This document shows, in pieces, positions 19,920 to 31,986 of a stretch of DNA of 64,000 nucleotides. The DNA lies in assembly GCA_000729835.1 (NCBI GenBank), contig JFHB01000018.1, positions 62,001 to 126,000 of the forward strand. The letters are read 5' to 3'. The stretch is from Atkinsonella hypoxylon (lineage: Eukaryota > Ascomycota > Sordariomycetes > Hypocreales > Clavicipitaceae). The translations under genes were made by a program, and so were the position numbers. Within the stretch, counting starts at the first letter, position 1. Every line of letters starts with the position of its first letter. Below the pieces are notes generated by a model, which was not told the DNA's origin, searched no databases, and was given only the letters and a program-made list of their open reading frames with translations.

Positions 19920-22900
19920 ATGCAGTCAGTAAAGGGGAAAGGTGGCCTGCAGGGGCGCAAAGCAAAGGTATTTTCCGGATGGCACATCTCTCGAGGCTTT
20001 TGAAAACACCATAGTATCCGAAAACAAGCTAACATATCCCCTCCTACCATCCTTCAGCTTGCCCAGTCCTATCAGCAATTATTAGAGTATATTGGCGCCC
20101 ACCAGACACCCTTTCCTATGTTCACCAGTCGCCCTTTGCGGTATGAATCGCAGGCAAACTGACTAACATCTCCTGCAGTGAATTCTCGAGCAACGACCTG
20201 AAATCTGTCGGCAACTATACACTCGGACGATTAATTGGAAAAGGGTCGTTTGGAAAGGTGTACCTCGCAACACATAAGCTTACCAATGGATCAAAGGTAC
20301 GCGGCAGCTTGTTGTTTCCCTACCGGCTGTCAGCCCAACGTCACGATCGTGTTTATGCCCAGCCTACACTGATTGACAGTCTCTCTCGGTAGGTGGTTCT
20401 GAAATCGGCGCATAAAGACGATGCCAATCTCGCGCGCGAAATACACCATCATCGTCAGTTTGTCCACCCTCACATTGCGAGATTATACGAAGTTATTGTC
20501 ACGGAGAGTTTAGTCTGGCTTGTGCTCGAATATTGCTCTGGTAAGATCACGGACTGAGATGTGAAGAAATTTTGATAATTGAATCAATATGTTGACGAAA
20601 ATGGCACTAAGGTGACGAGCTGTACAATCACTTACTCGAACACGGGCCTCTACCGGTCGCCAAGGTACAAAAGATATTCGCTCAACTTGTGGGTGCGGTT
20701 TCTTATGTTCATCTACAATCATGTGTGCATCGCGATTTGAAACTTGAAAATATCCTCCTCGACAAGCACGAGAATGTCAAGCTAGTTGATTTTGGGTTTA
20801 CACGAGAATATGAAGGGCGAACCAACTACTTACAGACTTTTTGCGGCACGATATGCTATGCAGCTCCTGAGATGTTGAAGGGGGAAAAGTATGCGGGCGA
20901 AAAAGTCGATGTTTGGAGTCTGGGCATCATTTTATACGCGCTGCTCTGCGGAGAGCTACCTTTCGATGATGACGATGATAACGCAACCCGAACGAGAATC
21001 CTGTCAGAGGAACCTAAGTACCCTGAACACCTAACTCCTGACGCCCTTTCACTTCTCAAGTCTTTGTTATCGAAACGGCCTCTCCCACGGCCTGCCTTCG
21101 CAGATATTCTTGCCCATCCTTTTCTCGCCGAACATGCGCCAACGCAGCAAGCGATACTTGATGTAAAGGCACAGTCTCCTTTTTCATCAGTTCTTGAGAA
21201 GGACTGCCTCCACAGAATGAAAAGCGCTGGTGTAGACACTGATGAAGTGATCGAAAGCGTCTTGGCCCAGAAGTGCGATGCACTAGCTGGCTGGTGGACG
21301 TTGCTTCTAGAAAAAGAAGAGCGTAAGATGCTGAGGAGAGAGCGTAAGAGGAAAGAAAAAGAGCTTGAAAAGAGCGTTCGCAGACTATCGACCGCATCTA
21401 GCCGACTTGATCGCATTAACCCAGTACTTCATGATGTAGACGAAGATGGTGGTCTGACCCGACAGTTTATCAAACTCGGCGAACTCGGATCCAGACGCGG
21501 ACGATCAGAACAAAGAAGTGCTCACCACTACGGAGACGTCACCGTTACAGACCTACCATTGCTGCCAGAGTCAGGTAGATCATATAATGACGTGCCACCG
21601 GCCCCAATTGATAAAGATTCAATTCGTTCCGTCTCAACTTCGCGACATCGTCGACCAATCCCGCCACCCAAAGAAGGTGTGATTCGTAGCGCTCGATCTC
21701 GTGGCTCAACATTGCATTTGGTAACAACTTCGGACACTCTCGGAGCTAGGAATAACGATGGTGGGGCGCAGAACAGGAAGCAGAATGGTCCACTGAAAAC
21801 GAGAAAGAAGCCGAGTCAAGCTATCCTAGCACGCTGGAAGAATTTGTCTCATTGGTTTCTGGAAAACACAACGAAACGGAGGAAGGGCCACCATCGACAA
21901 ACCAGCCGAAGCACTCCCAATTTGCACCACAAAGATTCTCAAAATGGAAACGGCAGGGACATTAGCCCCCGGCCACAAACCAGCAAGTACCCAACGACTA
22001 GCTCGGTCAACAGCGCCCACCCAACAGTGCCTCTGCCAAAAGGGGTTGTGTCTAATGGTCGAGCAAAGGGGCAAAGTCCCGGACCAGGAGGCATATCAGG
22101 AAGACCACCTTCGGGTTCGTCACTACGTGCGCCGTCGGGTTCGAACCCTCTTCGACCAAGAGTTGCGACATCCTCGTATAAAAGACATTCCCTGTCTCCG
22201 GCACCCCTGACCCCTCGATCGACCATGCGACGTTCATCAGTTGGTTTGCGTGGAAGAAAGTCTACATCATCGTCCGTCTCTTCAATTCGATCAATGCATC
22301 ACCACCACCATTCGCATTCCAAAGCATCATCAACCAGCTCTGCAGGATCTGTGTCTACGTGCAAAACACCACTAGGACGCGGACAATCCCCGCACCATTC
22401 TGTCAAGGTATTGCCGGCTACGCCAACTGCTCTATCGTTTCCGTCCAATATTCGGCTCGTTCGGGGCTCGCCAGCTCCAGCGTCACTACGCATGTACGAT
22501 GAAGGCATGCCAAGCGAAAGCCAACGCCCTCTAGGCTCACCCAGTTCATTCTCGTCGGGTGTCTTGTTTGCAAAGCGGAAACGAAACATCTTCAAAGGTC
22601 CGTCCTTAGCTTTTGGCAGCCTGAGCCACCACAGTGGTCGTAATGGTAGCTCGGGTTCTCATGCAAGAAGTGGCAGTGGATCAGCTCTTGGTCGACGGTC
22701 TGGCGAAATTCCCGGCATTGAAGAGGAGGATGAAGACCCTGTGGCGGAAGCCGTGGAAGAGGAATACGAAGAGGTTGACTCGTTCCAACCAATTGTTGGT
22801 GGACCAGGCGAAATAGTTGAGGAGCATATTCTAGAAGACGAACCTCTTCCGACACCGACTCCGGAACTTGAGACGACGACGCCAGCCGTTGTGCCTGAAG

Positions 22901-22923
22901 CAACCAGAGCAGAGGGTGCTTGA
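19920..22923 (+). CDS. CAMKL-type Ser/Thr protein kinase, Kin4-like
   Basis: Five exons: 19920-19967, 20058-20140, 20179-20296, 20393-20540 and 20612-22923; 902 aa. The second intron (20141-20178) is only 38 nt but has a clear CTGACTAAC branch site. Kinase domain at about residues 56-305: GKGSFGKVYLA loop, VVLKS lysine, CVHRDLKLENILL catalytic loop, VDFGF, then FCGTICYAAPEMLKGEKY and DVWSLGIILYALLCGELPFD. A helical region follows (CDALAGWWTLLLEKEERK and an Arg/Lys/Glu coiled coil), then about 450 disordered, Ser/Arg-rich residues and an acidic C-terminus. The fold is AMPK/Snf1-related; I place it with fungal Kin4/Ppk1 kinases, which act in mitotic-exit and spindle-position control in yeast, but this subfamily choice is tentative. 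Confidence 0.88.
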
Positions 22924-23542
22924 CCTTCAATGAAATCTAGGCTCAGGCATGGTTTCAATCGTGCAATGCCGATTTGCAGCCCAAGATTGGGGTGATGGAT
23001 TCGCAGTGGAGGGCCCCATACTACATCGTGCGTTGTCCTATCTGCACCTGTACATAATAGCGCAAGCAGAACTCACCACCGAAGCACGCATTACAGGTAG
23101 ATCATTTACCTGCTATTTTTCTTTCCGCATGAAATTTCTTCCTATTGGTGGGAAGGGTTGTAAAGGACTGAAGAGATATATACCCAAGTACAGATACCTC
23201 GTTTAGGAGGCCTTAGATAAGAGTTGTACATTTTAACTAGACCATTCAGCACTTTGCATGAATTCTGTCATGATGATTGCCTTCCCATGCGGTCGTAAGA
23301 ATGGATAACAGTACCTGCTGTTTAGGGAAGTAGGACAAGCATTATACTGTGGCAGGACAAGGCATCATTAGATGTTCAGTTCACCACGAGTACATGTTCA
23401 AGCAATGATTGCAAAAGCTACCAAAACGATGATTAAAATAGGGTATATCTTTCAAGGCACGCCACGCCAACTATGCAAACCAACACAAGATCAAGCCCCA
23501 AGCTTTAATATCACGTATTTTATTTACATCTTCAATTAATCA
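22924..23542. other. Convergent intergenic region
   Basis: 3' flanks of the kinase gene (+) and ILM1 (-). No coding or RNA signal. Confidence 0.5.
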
Positions 23543-24227
23543 TTACTCATCATGTTCATGCTTCATGCCCCGCCTCCCAGCATTCCTTCTCATCCTCTCC
23601 ACCACCTCAGACCTCTCCTCTCTCAACGTAACCCAGACCCAGAACCAGGTAATCATCTCAACGAAGACAAATGTGAAAAAAACCCGGTTCTTCAGACCAT
23701 CACCTCCCCATTCCGCGGCGTGATAAGAAGGGTTATATCCCCCTCTCGTGCGATATCCCGCACCCCCATAAAGAGGCGACGAGGGACCAAAAGCATACAC
23801 ATAAAACGTCAGCAGGATCGAGAAGAACGCTCGCACGGGAGCTAACAAGAAAGTCAGTAGCACGGCCAAAACCACCGCCGGGATCCAGAAACTGCGAACC
23901 TTGTGTACCCCAGTAGTAAAGCGAACCCGATTCCTCGGGCATAGAAAAGCTGACTAGATCCGTGAAGCCGAAGAATGAGAGCACGAAGCCTAGAAAGGCC
24001 AGCGCGTGGCTTTGCGCATCGAAACCACGGGCATGGGGCTGGCTTTGTCAGAACATGTATTGGCGAGGCGTGAGAAGGGGAGAACCTACGATGCCCATGC
24101 TTTGTCCGAGGACTTGGACGAGGATTTGGTCGTTGATGCGGCGCGGATTGCTGATGAGGATGAGGCCGAGGGTTATGTGGAAGAGGGATATGGAAGTGAT
24201 GAGGGTTTTGGAGGCGATGAGCGCCAT
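23543..24227 (-). CDS. ILM1: Ilm1 family membrane protein (increased loss of mitochondrial DNA)
   Basis: Three exons: 24090-24227, 23900-24038 and 23543-23841; 191 aa. Introns are 51 nt (GTAGGT...CAG) and 58 nt (GTTCGC...TAG). The spliced product starts MALIASKTLITSISLFH, continues with GLILISNPRRI, ALAFLGFVLSFFGFTDLVSFSMPEE and YYWGTQAPVRAFFSILLT, and ends in an Arg-rich tail. This matches fungal Ilm1, a four-span endomembrane protein whose loss in yeast destabilises mitochondrial DNA. The SMPEE...YYWGTQ junction is created by splicing and supports the exon model. It is divergent from CDC43. Confidence 0.9.
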
Positions 24228-25107
24228 GGCGGGCTTTGGATGGCTTTGCGCTTCCGGGTTGTGATGTGTGGGTTCATATGCGTGATGGGTGTCAGGACGT
24301 GGACTGGGGAGTTTGTTGTGTTCAGGGGTCGCTTCGCTTGGGATGTTCAGTTTTGGCGCGTGGCCAATTGATGGGTTAGTTAGCGCGATCACACGACTGG
24401 AGCCTTTTGCGGCCCACTGCCCACTGCCCGCCCACTGCTGGTGATACTGATGGTGATGGTGACGCTGGGATGCTGATGTTATTTGGTCTGGTCTGGTCTG
24501 GTCTGGTCTGGTCTGGTCAGAGCAACAAGACACCCAGGCAAGCTGGTGCCACTGTGGTTGCTCAGTCTTCGACTTTTTAAGACGTTTGATGATTCAATGG
24601 TTTCTGGTGTTACGGAACAAATGCAGGGCAGACAAACACTTGTAAATTATACTCGCCAGTTACTGCCAATAAGGCAGAAATTTTGCTATCTGGTTGAATG
24701 GGGCAGGCGCCTGTCAACTTTTCCTCATATTTTAAAAGCGAAAAATTCTCACCCGGCAAGTTGTTAAATAAGCTGATGCTGTGACCAGACCAGACCAGGC
24801 CAGATCAGGCCACGAGCTTAGGTAATGCTTAATGGGACGCTTTGGGTCATTCATTTATGGCGGGGTTTTTGGACTTTGTCTTTCCATATCATGGCACCAG
24901 ACGGTCTTCGCAGATATGCCTAACCAACCAACATGAGCCCGTTATACACGGTTTGCCTTCACAATCCATATCAAGCTTCAAGAGTCGGAAGAATGAAACA
25001 ATGAAAATCGCGGCCTTTCCTGAACAAGCGATATCAATTACCGACATCATCAGTCGTTAGCCGTCAGCCGTCAGCCGTCTTTCTACACCCAGATCCAATC
25101 ACCAGCC
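24228..25107. promoter_or_regulatory. Divergent promoter region ILM1 / CDC43
   Basis: 880 bp with a (GGTCT)n tract at 24485-24519, its inverted, degenerate counterpart near 24782-24810, and three GCCGTCA-like units at 25058-25078 just before CDC43. No gene was seen. Confidence 0.5.
24485..24519. repeat. Pentanucleotide repeat (GGTCT)6 plus GGTCA
   Basis: Six perfect GGTCT units followed by GGTCA, read directly. Confidence 0.9.
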
Positions 25108-26534
25108 ATGGCTACCTCTATAGACAAGGCCAAACACATAAGATACTGGCAGCGATGCTTCACCACCTACCTCCCCGCGCCATACACGTCCAATGATTCT
25201 ACCCGTCTCATGCTTGCTTGCTTCATTGTCGCTGCGTTGGACCTTCTCTCTGCACCGCTTACTTCCCAGGACCGCTCCTCAATTCGCTCATGGGTTCTCA
25301 GCTTGCAACACCCGCAAGGCGGCTTTTGCGGTAGTCCAACCCATATGCTCGCTGGGCAGAATGCCTTCAAAGGATCGGCCAACTTGGCTGCCACTTTTTT
25401 TGCTCTACTCCTTCTGGGGATAGCAGCAGAGACTGACGAAGAAGCTGCTGCTGCATTTGCTGGCGTGGAACGAAGGAAGCTTTTGCGCTGGCTGAAAAAG
25501 TTGCAAAGAGTTGATGGCAGTTTTGGTCAGGTTCTATGGGAAGGCGAAGCGGTTGGAGGGCGGGACATGAGGCATAGTTACCTGGCCAGTTGCATTCGTT
25601 GGATGCTAAGAGGAGACACTGAAAAGGGAGACTGTGCATGGGAAGAGGACATTGATGTAGACGGAATGGTTGGCCATATTCGTCTGACGCAGGTAAGACT
25701 GCGGGAAGCGGTAAAACCCCTGTGGGAAGAGGCTAATTCTCAAAGACCTATGACGGTGGTGTGGCAGAGACATCGGATCAGGAATCTCATGGTGAGTACA
25801 TCCACGTGGACCCTTTCGATGATTCGTTGTTGAACATGGTAATAAGCTGGCTACGCGTACTGCGCCATTGGTGCTCTGTATATGCTCGACCGCCCACTGT
25901 CATCAGTGGCCTCGCACCAAAACAGCTCTGCCATCAACAACGGGGTGCCTGATCGGACTGCATTGATCCGCTTTCTCGTCAATAGACAGTTCAATTACCT
26001 CGCCAAGGAAGAGGATGATGATATAGACGAAGACAACATGAACTTCATTGAAACAAAATTAGGGGATCTGTCCTTGGAAAATAGCTGTACGCATGCAGGC
26101 TGGAACGGACGATGGAACAAGAAGGCTGACACATGCTATTGCTGGTGGGTAGCCGGTACACTCTCGGTAGGTTGGCATTAAAGCTGAAGCTGGGTATCGT
26201 GGTCTCTGATGAATTGTAGATGATTGATCACTTCCATGCCGTCAACATACGTTCATCGCGGAATTATCTGATAGACATCACGCAGCATCGCATAGGTGGT
26301 TTCTCTAAGCACGCGGGCGGGCATCCAGATGTATATCATTCATACCTAGGCTTGGCTGCATTGGCACTCATGGGCGGCGAGAATTTGAAGGATTTTGATG
26401 TGGCATTGTGCTGCAGCAGGGACACTACTCGCAAGATTCAATTGGCTCGAGAAGGACTGCTGCGAAAATATAGGCCAGGAGGGACGGCAAATGAGAACGA
26501 TTCGTTTTGGGCCAACATCAGAAAGCCGGTATAG
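25108..26534 (+). CDS. CDC43: Geranylgeranyltransferase type I beta subunit
   Basis: Four exons: 25108-25692, 25746-25791, 25847-26166 and 26220-26534; 421 aa. The enzyme adds geranylgeranyl to C-terminal CAAX cysteines of Rho/Rac/Cdc42-type GTPases, as a heterodimer with the shared alpha subunit. The alpha-alpha barrel prenyltransferase repeats are visible: SLQHPQGGFCGSP, KLQRVDGSFGQ, TYDGGVAETSDQESHAGYAY (only complete after splicing), GWNGRWNKKADTCYCWW and GGFSKHAGGHPDVYHSYLGL. The zinc ligands are D305 and C307 (ADTC) and H357 (DVYHSY). Lysines near the isoprenoid site fit GGTase-I rather than Rab GGTase; farnesyltransferase beta is the alternative, less likely given overall length. COX23 follows on the same strand 197 bp downstream. 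Confidence 0.92.
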
Positions 26535-26730
26535 ACAAGAACACGCAATCATGTGGTGTTCAGAAGAATAATATTGAAGTCCCTAGATCCATACAGTGCG
26601 GTTTCGCTTGGCCCGTAGCAATTGCTAGCTAAATCGCCGAGATTTTCCCGAATAACGATAACCTAACTCCATGCTCGATCATGGCTCGATAAGTATAGTA
26701 ATCCTTTCTGCACATCGACTTCCGCACAAC

Positions 26731-27156
26731 ATGTCCTCAACCCCGCAACGAGAGTCGGAGCAGGAAGACCCCTGGAACAAGTCCAGGGACAGATTTGAAA
26801 CGTGCATCATCTTCCGCAGTCCCGAAATGCCGCAATCGCTGTAATGCTAAGCTAACCTCCACCCAGAAAATTCAAGAGCGAATTCTACGATCCATGTCAA
26901 GAAGCTGCGCAGCGAAGCTACAAGTGTCTATATCGCAACGGTGGAGATAAGACCATGTGTGGCGAATATTTTCAGTACGTTCCAGTCGCCTCCGGCTAGC
27001 AGGAACTTTGATCAAGGCAGATGCTAATTGGGATAGGGCTTATAGGGATTGCAAGGCTGCTTGGGTAAGCCTTTGTGACCTGCCTCCGATAACACACGGA
27101 CTGATAGGTGACAGACTGAGCAACGAAAGAAGGAGAGGGGTGGTTTCTTCTCATAA
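26731..27156 (+). CDS. COX23: Cox23, twin CX9C mitochondrial copper-handling protein
   Basis: Four small exons: 26731-26801, 26867-26974, 27037-27064 and 27115-27156; 82 aa. The spliced CHCH domain has both CX9C pairs: YDPCQEAAQRSYKC and MCGEYFQAYRDC, with the second pair restored only by splicing. It ends WTEQRKKERGGFFS. Cox23 is an intermembrane-space protein imported by the Mia40 disulfide relay and needed for cytochrome c oxidase assembly. Cox17 is excluded by the lack of a CC pair; other CHCH proteins (Cmc family) are less close. The first donor (GTGCAT) is uncommon. No open frame longer than 75 codons shows this gene, so it is easily missed. Confidence 0.9.
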
Positions 27157-27670
27157 CCTTCGAGCGAGCGACACGAACGTATAATTTTGGTTTGTAAGGG
27201 ATGATTTAACGATCGGAGATTTCTGCGGGCAGTGATATACCATTCTGGTATGAATGAAAATATGTGTAATATCTTGGTGTATGATGCTGTGTACAACAAG
27301 GATCATGAACTAGTTCTTTGACCTGATGAGCGAGGGCAGTCGATTATGCTATGGCTGGGACATCACGAATTTGGTCTTTTATCATCACCACAATGGCAAA
27401 TCATGTGTTAAATAGAAGCTTGTATGAAATACCCGGTAACTGTTGCTAACCAAGCGCCGTTAAAAATAATTCAAGTCATTGGAGAGACTCTCCTTTTATA
27501 CAGTGTGCTCCACACTGTCCACACTCATGAACGGACCCTTTGTGTGTAACGTCTGTCTGCCCCGCCAAGTTCTATCGCTGGCAGCAGCTCGCAAACCCGA
27601 GCTTGAAGATATTTTCCCCGTATATGAAGCTTGCATCTTCCTACGGCCAAGCCGACGCCTCTCACATGTC
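27157..27670. other. Intergenic region upstream of NAA25
   Basis: About 510 bp. The frame of NAA25 is open upstream to 27479, but the homologous region begins at the Met at 27671, so the earlier part is probably 5'UTR. Confidence 0.5.
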
Positions 27671-30600
27671 ATGAATCGCCAACTCCCCCGTCTTCGAAAC
27701 GGGGTTGATCTCCAGCTCCAGTCTGCCTTTCAGGATGGGAACTGGGCTGTGGCGATGCGGCTTGCCCAGCAGCGGGCCAGGACATTCAACGATCAGTACT
27801 TTGAAGTGAGCATGCCCACATTGTATTTAGAGCTGAGCCTTGCTTGTATTGGGGAGCTAAGGAACATCCAGATAGTCAAAGTCTGCGCTGAGAGCCAGCT
27901 CGATGATCCCGACTCCAAGTTCGTTGCTGTGGCTGCAATCGACAAGTTTGTCAAGGATGGCACCGTGGTCAAGGACATTGATGCCATTGACTTGTTGGAA
28001 TGGTTCACAGCGGAATTGATCCCCGAAGGAGATTTTCCTGACAAGATAGGATCGCTCAGGGTGAGGGCTGTGAAGGCTGCGCCGAAGGACAAGACCGCTG
28101 CTACGAGATGTTTGCAGTCTTGTCTGCTGCACTGGGACCTAAACGGTGCTCAGCAAGTGAGTATGCTGGCCATTTAATCAGGACGAAATGAATAGGCTCA
28201 TCAATTTGTATGCAGATCGCGGCCATGATTGATAGATCGTTTCCTCAGGATAGAAACTTTATGTTTTGGAATATTGTCATTACACACTTACTGGCAGTGA
28301 GTTTCATTTTTGACCGGTAGAGGGACTGACCAGTGACTGACCCCATGTTAAGACCAGCAGCCAGGCGCCGCCAGACAAGAAGAAACTGTATGCTATGTTG
28401 GCGCAAAAGCAAATTGAGCGTGCAGCGCAGCTGACCGAGCAGGCACACGCGTCGCAAGCGGAGGGGCGAACGCCAGCACGAGGAATCAAATCAGAACAGG
28501 AAATTCTGTTGCTTTACGATATAATCGATGCTCATGGGTCTTTGGAGGATTGGAAAACACTTGTCGATAGTCCTGTATTTTCCCCGGTGACACAGTTCCG
28601 AATGGGAAGGAAGGAGCTGTTTCAACGCGTGGTGTCCAAGTACAGGAAGACGCAACAGTGGGCGGCATTATGCAGTTTGTGCCATGAGTGTCTTTCGCAT
28701 ACAAGAGATGATGGTGAACTGACACTATTGGCTTTCGATTGGTCGACATGGAGGCAATATCTCGAAGCTGCGTCTTATCTAAAGAGCTCGGACGCAGGGT
28801 AGGATCTCCTTTTTTGTTTTCGAATTGAAAGGTTACAGTATAATGGACTGACAAATGCGCAGCATGGTCACAAGACTTCGAGACCTGTTGCTTAGAATAG
28901 CCAAGTCGAAAAGTCTGAAGCCAATCTATAGGAGGAACATTTTGTTGGCCAAAGTATCCGCCGCATTCTCCCTTGAGACCAATGACCAGGATGATTTTCG
29001 CGGCGAACAAGCGTTATCAACACGTTTGCAGGAGCTTCTTTTGTATATCGAAGACCAAATGACAAGCATCGCTTGCTTTGCCGACATCAAAGAGTTCGTG
29101 GAACAACTGGACGCTGGTGGCTTGAACTACGTTGCTTATACTTATGTGCCGGGCCTGGCCAAAGCTACTACAGACGCGGTGGCTTCCGCCAAGGTCAATC
29201 TCCTTGCCTTGAAATTGCAATATCTTCTATGTACCTGTCCAGCCACGCGAGCTCCGTTAGCTGCTGCTATTCCCGCGTCTCAATGCGTGGTTTGCGATAG
29301 CCAGTTCAATACTGAGTCATGTCAGTCGTGCCTCACGGAGATAAGTTCAGCTGCGTTGGTAGCGTACAAGTCAGCGACAAAGGAGTTCGAAGATCATACG
29401 ACGGTTGAAAACGAAATATTACCCGAGCTAGCCATTGTTGTTGCCCTTTGCAATGTTCAGCTGGCTTTTCGCAGCAGGGCTGGCTATGCTGCATCTGAAG
29501 CCGTCTCTGAATATCTTCTTCGGGCACTACTCGTCCTCGAACACCAGGTTTTCATTACTCCGAAGCACAGTCAAATCTGCCTCGTCCTCGTCCAGCTCCA
29601 CCTCTTTCTTGGATCGGCCCATCGTTGCCGCGAGATCTGGCAAGATTTGGGAGTCAAACGAACCATTGTGGACTCACTCGCGCCGATTTTCTATGACCGG
29701 TTGTCGACCGTCGCTCCGAGTATTCTTGACTCTTCAGATAACTGGGGTTATGATTTAGTGGAGACACTCCGTGGACACTATGCCAAATGCCTGAAACTGA
29801 GAATGCCCAGGACGCTGATCGATGCGTTTGAGGCGAGTAGCTACAGTAGCATTATTGATATGCCAAAGTACGTTCACAATCTGAGATATGGATGTACCAG
29901 GGCTATGAGCTTGGTTGAAGAGGCGAGAGCAGACAGGTTGCTTGGTGAGACATGGGGCGAGTTCCTGAATGATGCTCGATTTTGTAAGTATATTCCGCCG
30001 TACAGACCAACATATTGTCCAATGAGGCTGATGCCGAAGATGCAGTCGAAGTACCTGACGACCTACACCTGCGAGACGCTATAGATTATGGCTCATTCCC
30101 ATCTTGGGCCTCCAGTGCATCGAAACCATTACATGAGCGATTGAGTCTCGGACCAGGCCTCACTGTATGTCAACCCTACCCTTCGAGCTCCTGCAGCAGA
30201 TCCTGACATTATCATAGAGCACGCGCGCCCACCTTTCACTGCTCGTCGAAGCATTCCAGGATATACTGGCATACAAACCGCCCACTGTCTACAAGATGAC
30301 TGCCGCAGTCACGAGCATTGACTCCACCTTTGTGATCGAGACGATAAGCCAGCTTAACAACTCCATGTCAAAGTTCCTCCGTGCCGCTTCGATACACTGC
30401 ACAGCAAGCGAGATGCTGTACTACGAAGCCGTGCATCTACTCACAACACTCATCTCATCATGTGTCACCGCCAACCGGTCAGCACCACTAGTCGACCCGC
30501 TAAGTCAAGTTACCGATGCGATCAAGACCTCCATCGCCACTCAACTAGACGACCTGCCCAAGCCGACCCAGTGCCCATCACAAATCGTGTCCACCTTCCG

Positions 30601-30976
30601 ATCACTGCACCAGCTCGCCATGCTGCGCGACACAGCCATGGCAAGCAAGCGCTCTACAGCCTGGATTCTCTCATTTAATGAGCGGGAGAAAGAGCGCGAC
30701 CGCTCTGGAGGTAGCAGCTTGCCCAAGGATGTAGTCGCCCAGGTCAAGAGTTTACAAGGTTGCGCAGAAGCAGCCCTCAAGGAAGGCAAGGGGATAATTG
30801 CATCACTCAAGAAAGAGTTTGGAAGTGGAGTCGAGGTCGCGAGAAGTCTGAGAAGGTGGGTGTTTGAGCATGGAGGCCGCGAGTTGGATGAGTTGGTGGA
30901 AGATGGGCCGGTGAAGGAGGTGGTTGATAGCTGGAGGCTCAACATAGGGGGATGGGGGCAGGTTAAATGGGAGTGA
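27671..30976 (+). CDS. NAA25: N-terminal acetyltransferase B auxiliary subunit Naa25/Mdm20
   Basis: Seven exons: 27671-27805, 27872-28156, 28216-28296, 28353-28798, 28863-29983, 30046-30164 and 30218-30976; 981 aa. NatB acetylates proteins starting Met-Asp/Glu/Asn/Gln; this subunit is the ribosome-anchored TPR-like scaffold for the catalytic Naa20. The start RNGVDLQLQSAFQDGNW, the junction NDQYFE/IVKVCAESQLDDPDSKF, KDIDAIDLLEW and VRAVKAAPKDK.AATRC match fungal Mdm20. Helical repeats fill the rest; the C-terminus is SLRRWVFEHGG...SWRLNIGGWG. Intron 1 (27806-27871) is 66 nt, in frame and stop-free. The acceptor of exon 6 could also be 6 nt earlier (30040), adding two residues. Confidence 0.9.
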
Positions 30977-31436
30977 AGGATAGACAGAAATTCACGTTTG
31001 GATCGATGTGTTGTTACTAACTACAGGCGTTCGCGATAGCGGCTTCTCCACTAGTTCCGTTGGACACGTTGTATTTTCAATGAGCAAGATGGGAGAGCCT
31101 TGATCAAAAAGAGCGTTGCACATCTACTAACTACTCATCAGCCAGCATTAGTGACATCCTGTCACCGGCTCGCTGCCCCACCGCAAGGTTCGCCGGAGCC
31201 TCTAGTCCGAGCAGCATCAGCCTTGCGCGGTTGCCAACCCCGCCACACAGACACCTGCGCCACCGCGCTCTCGCTCCACCCACAAGTTCCAAGTTCTATG
31301 ATCTCATATCCGCCGCGTCGAATGACGGCACTGTGACGCCAGCACAAATGGCTCACTTTAATAAATACCCGTGGCACTCAGCGTAGTTATTTCGCAGCAC
31401 GTTCAATCCACCTTATTCCCAACCAAGTCACACAGA
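30977..31436. other. Intergenic region upstream of the small repeat protein
   Basis: 460 bp; AATAAATA at 31361-31368 is a possible TATA element about 70 bp before the ATG at 31437. Confidence 0.4.
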
Positions 31437-31685
31437 ATGCCGTCCGACGGAGACACATCCACGAGCCGCTCCGAAGGCGGTGTGCCCACACAGAACTCGA
31501 CTGAAAACAGGGTCCCCCTCTCTGCCGAGCCGGGCATATACAAGAGTGATGGGCATCGCCGAGTTCCTCTTTCTGCGGAAGGAGGAGTATACGAGCATGA
31601 TAATACGAATGAGCCGAAATCAGGGACTGCGGGGACGGAGGGTGTGTCGGTAACTGAGGAGAAGGGGCCGGAATCGAAAGTATAA
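31437..31685 (+). CDS. Small disordered protein with two RVPLSAE repeats
   Basis: A single 82-aa open frame, hydrophilic with no membrane segment. It holds two imperfect copies of a motif: NRVPLSAEPGIYKSDGH and RRVPLSAEGGVYEHDN. It begins MPSDGDTSTSRSEGG and ends in an acidic, Gly/Thr/Lys-rich tail. I chose ATG 31437 because it precedes the repeats and has an AATAAATA box about 70 bp upstream. The in-frame upstream extension to 31371 has no ATG-based support. The composition suggests an intrinsically disordered, perhaps stress-related protein. Family not recognised; expression data would decide whether it is real. Confidence 0.55.
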   Translation: MPSDGDTSTSRSEGGVPTQNSTENRVPLSAEPGIYKSDGHRRVPLSAEGGVYEHDNTNEPKSGTAGTEGVSVTEEKGPESKV

Positions 31686-31986
31686 GAGTTGATTTGGAGA
31701 TGGAGTAGGAAGGAATCATCGGATCACGATTGGAATTGCTGTGAGGAGCTTTGCACAGTACATTGAAGGGCATCAGCGAGGCACTATTGATTAGATTGTT
31801 GCATTCCTAGCATTCTTACTCCTGTATTAGGTCAGTGAACTGTATTACACGAGTGCAAGGTGTTGATGCTGACGCTGTGTCCGGTGACAGGCGGAGATCC
31901 CCGGTTAGGGTGGGTGCATGGACAAACATTTATAATCACTAAAGCAAGAGCATCTGAGCAGACATTGTGGTTCCCTAACCCATACT
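31686..31986. other. Convergent 3' flanks
   Basis: 300 bp between the small repeat protein and the transporter gene. Nothing else seen. Confidence 0.5.
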
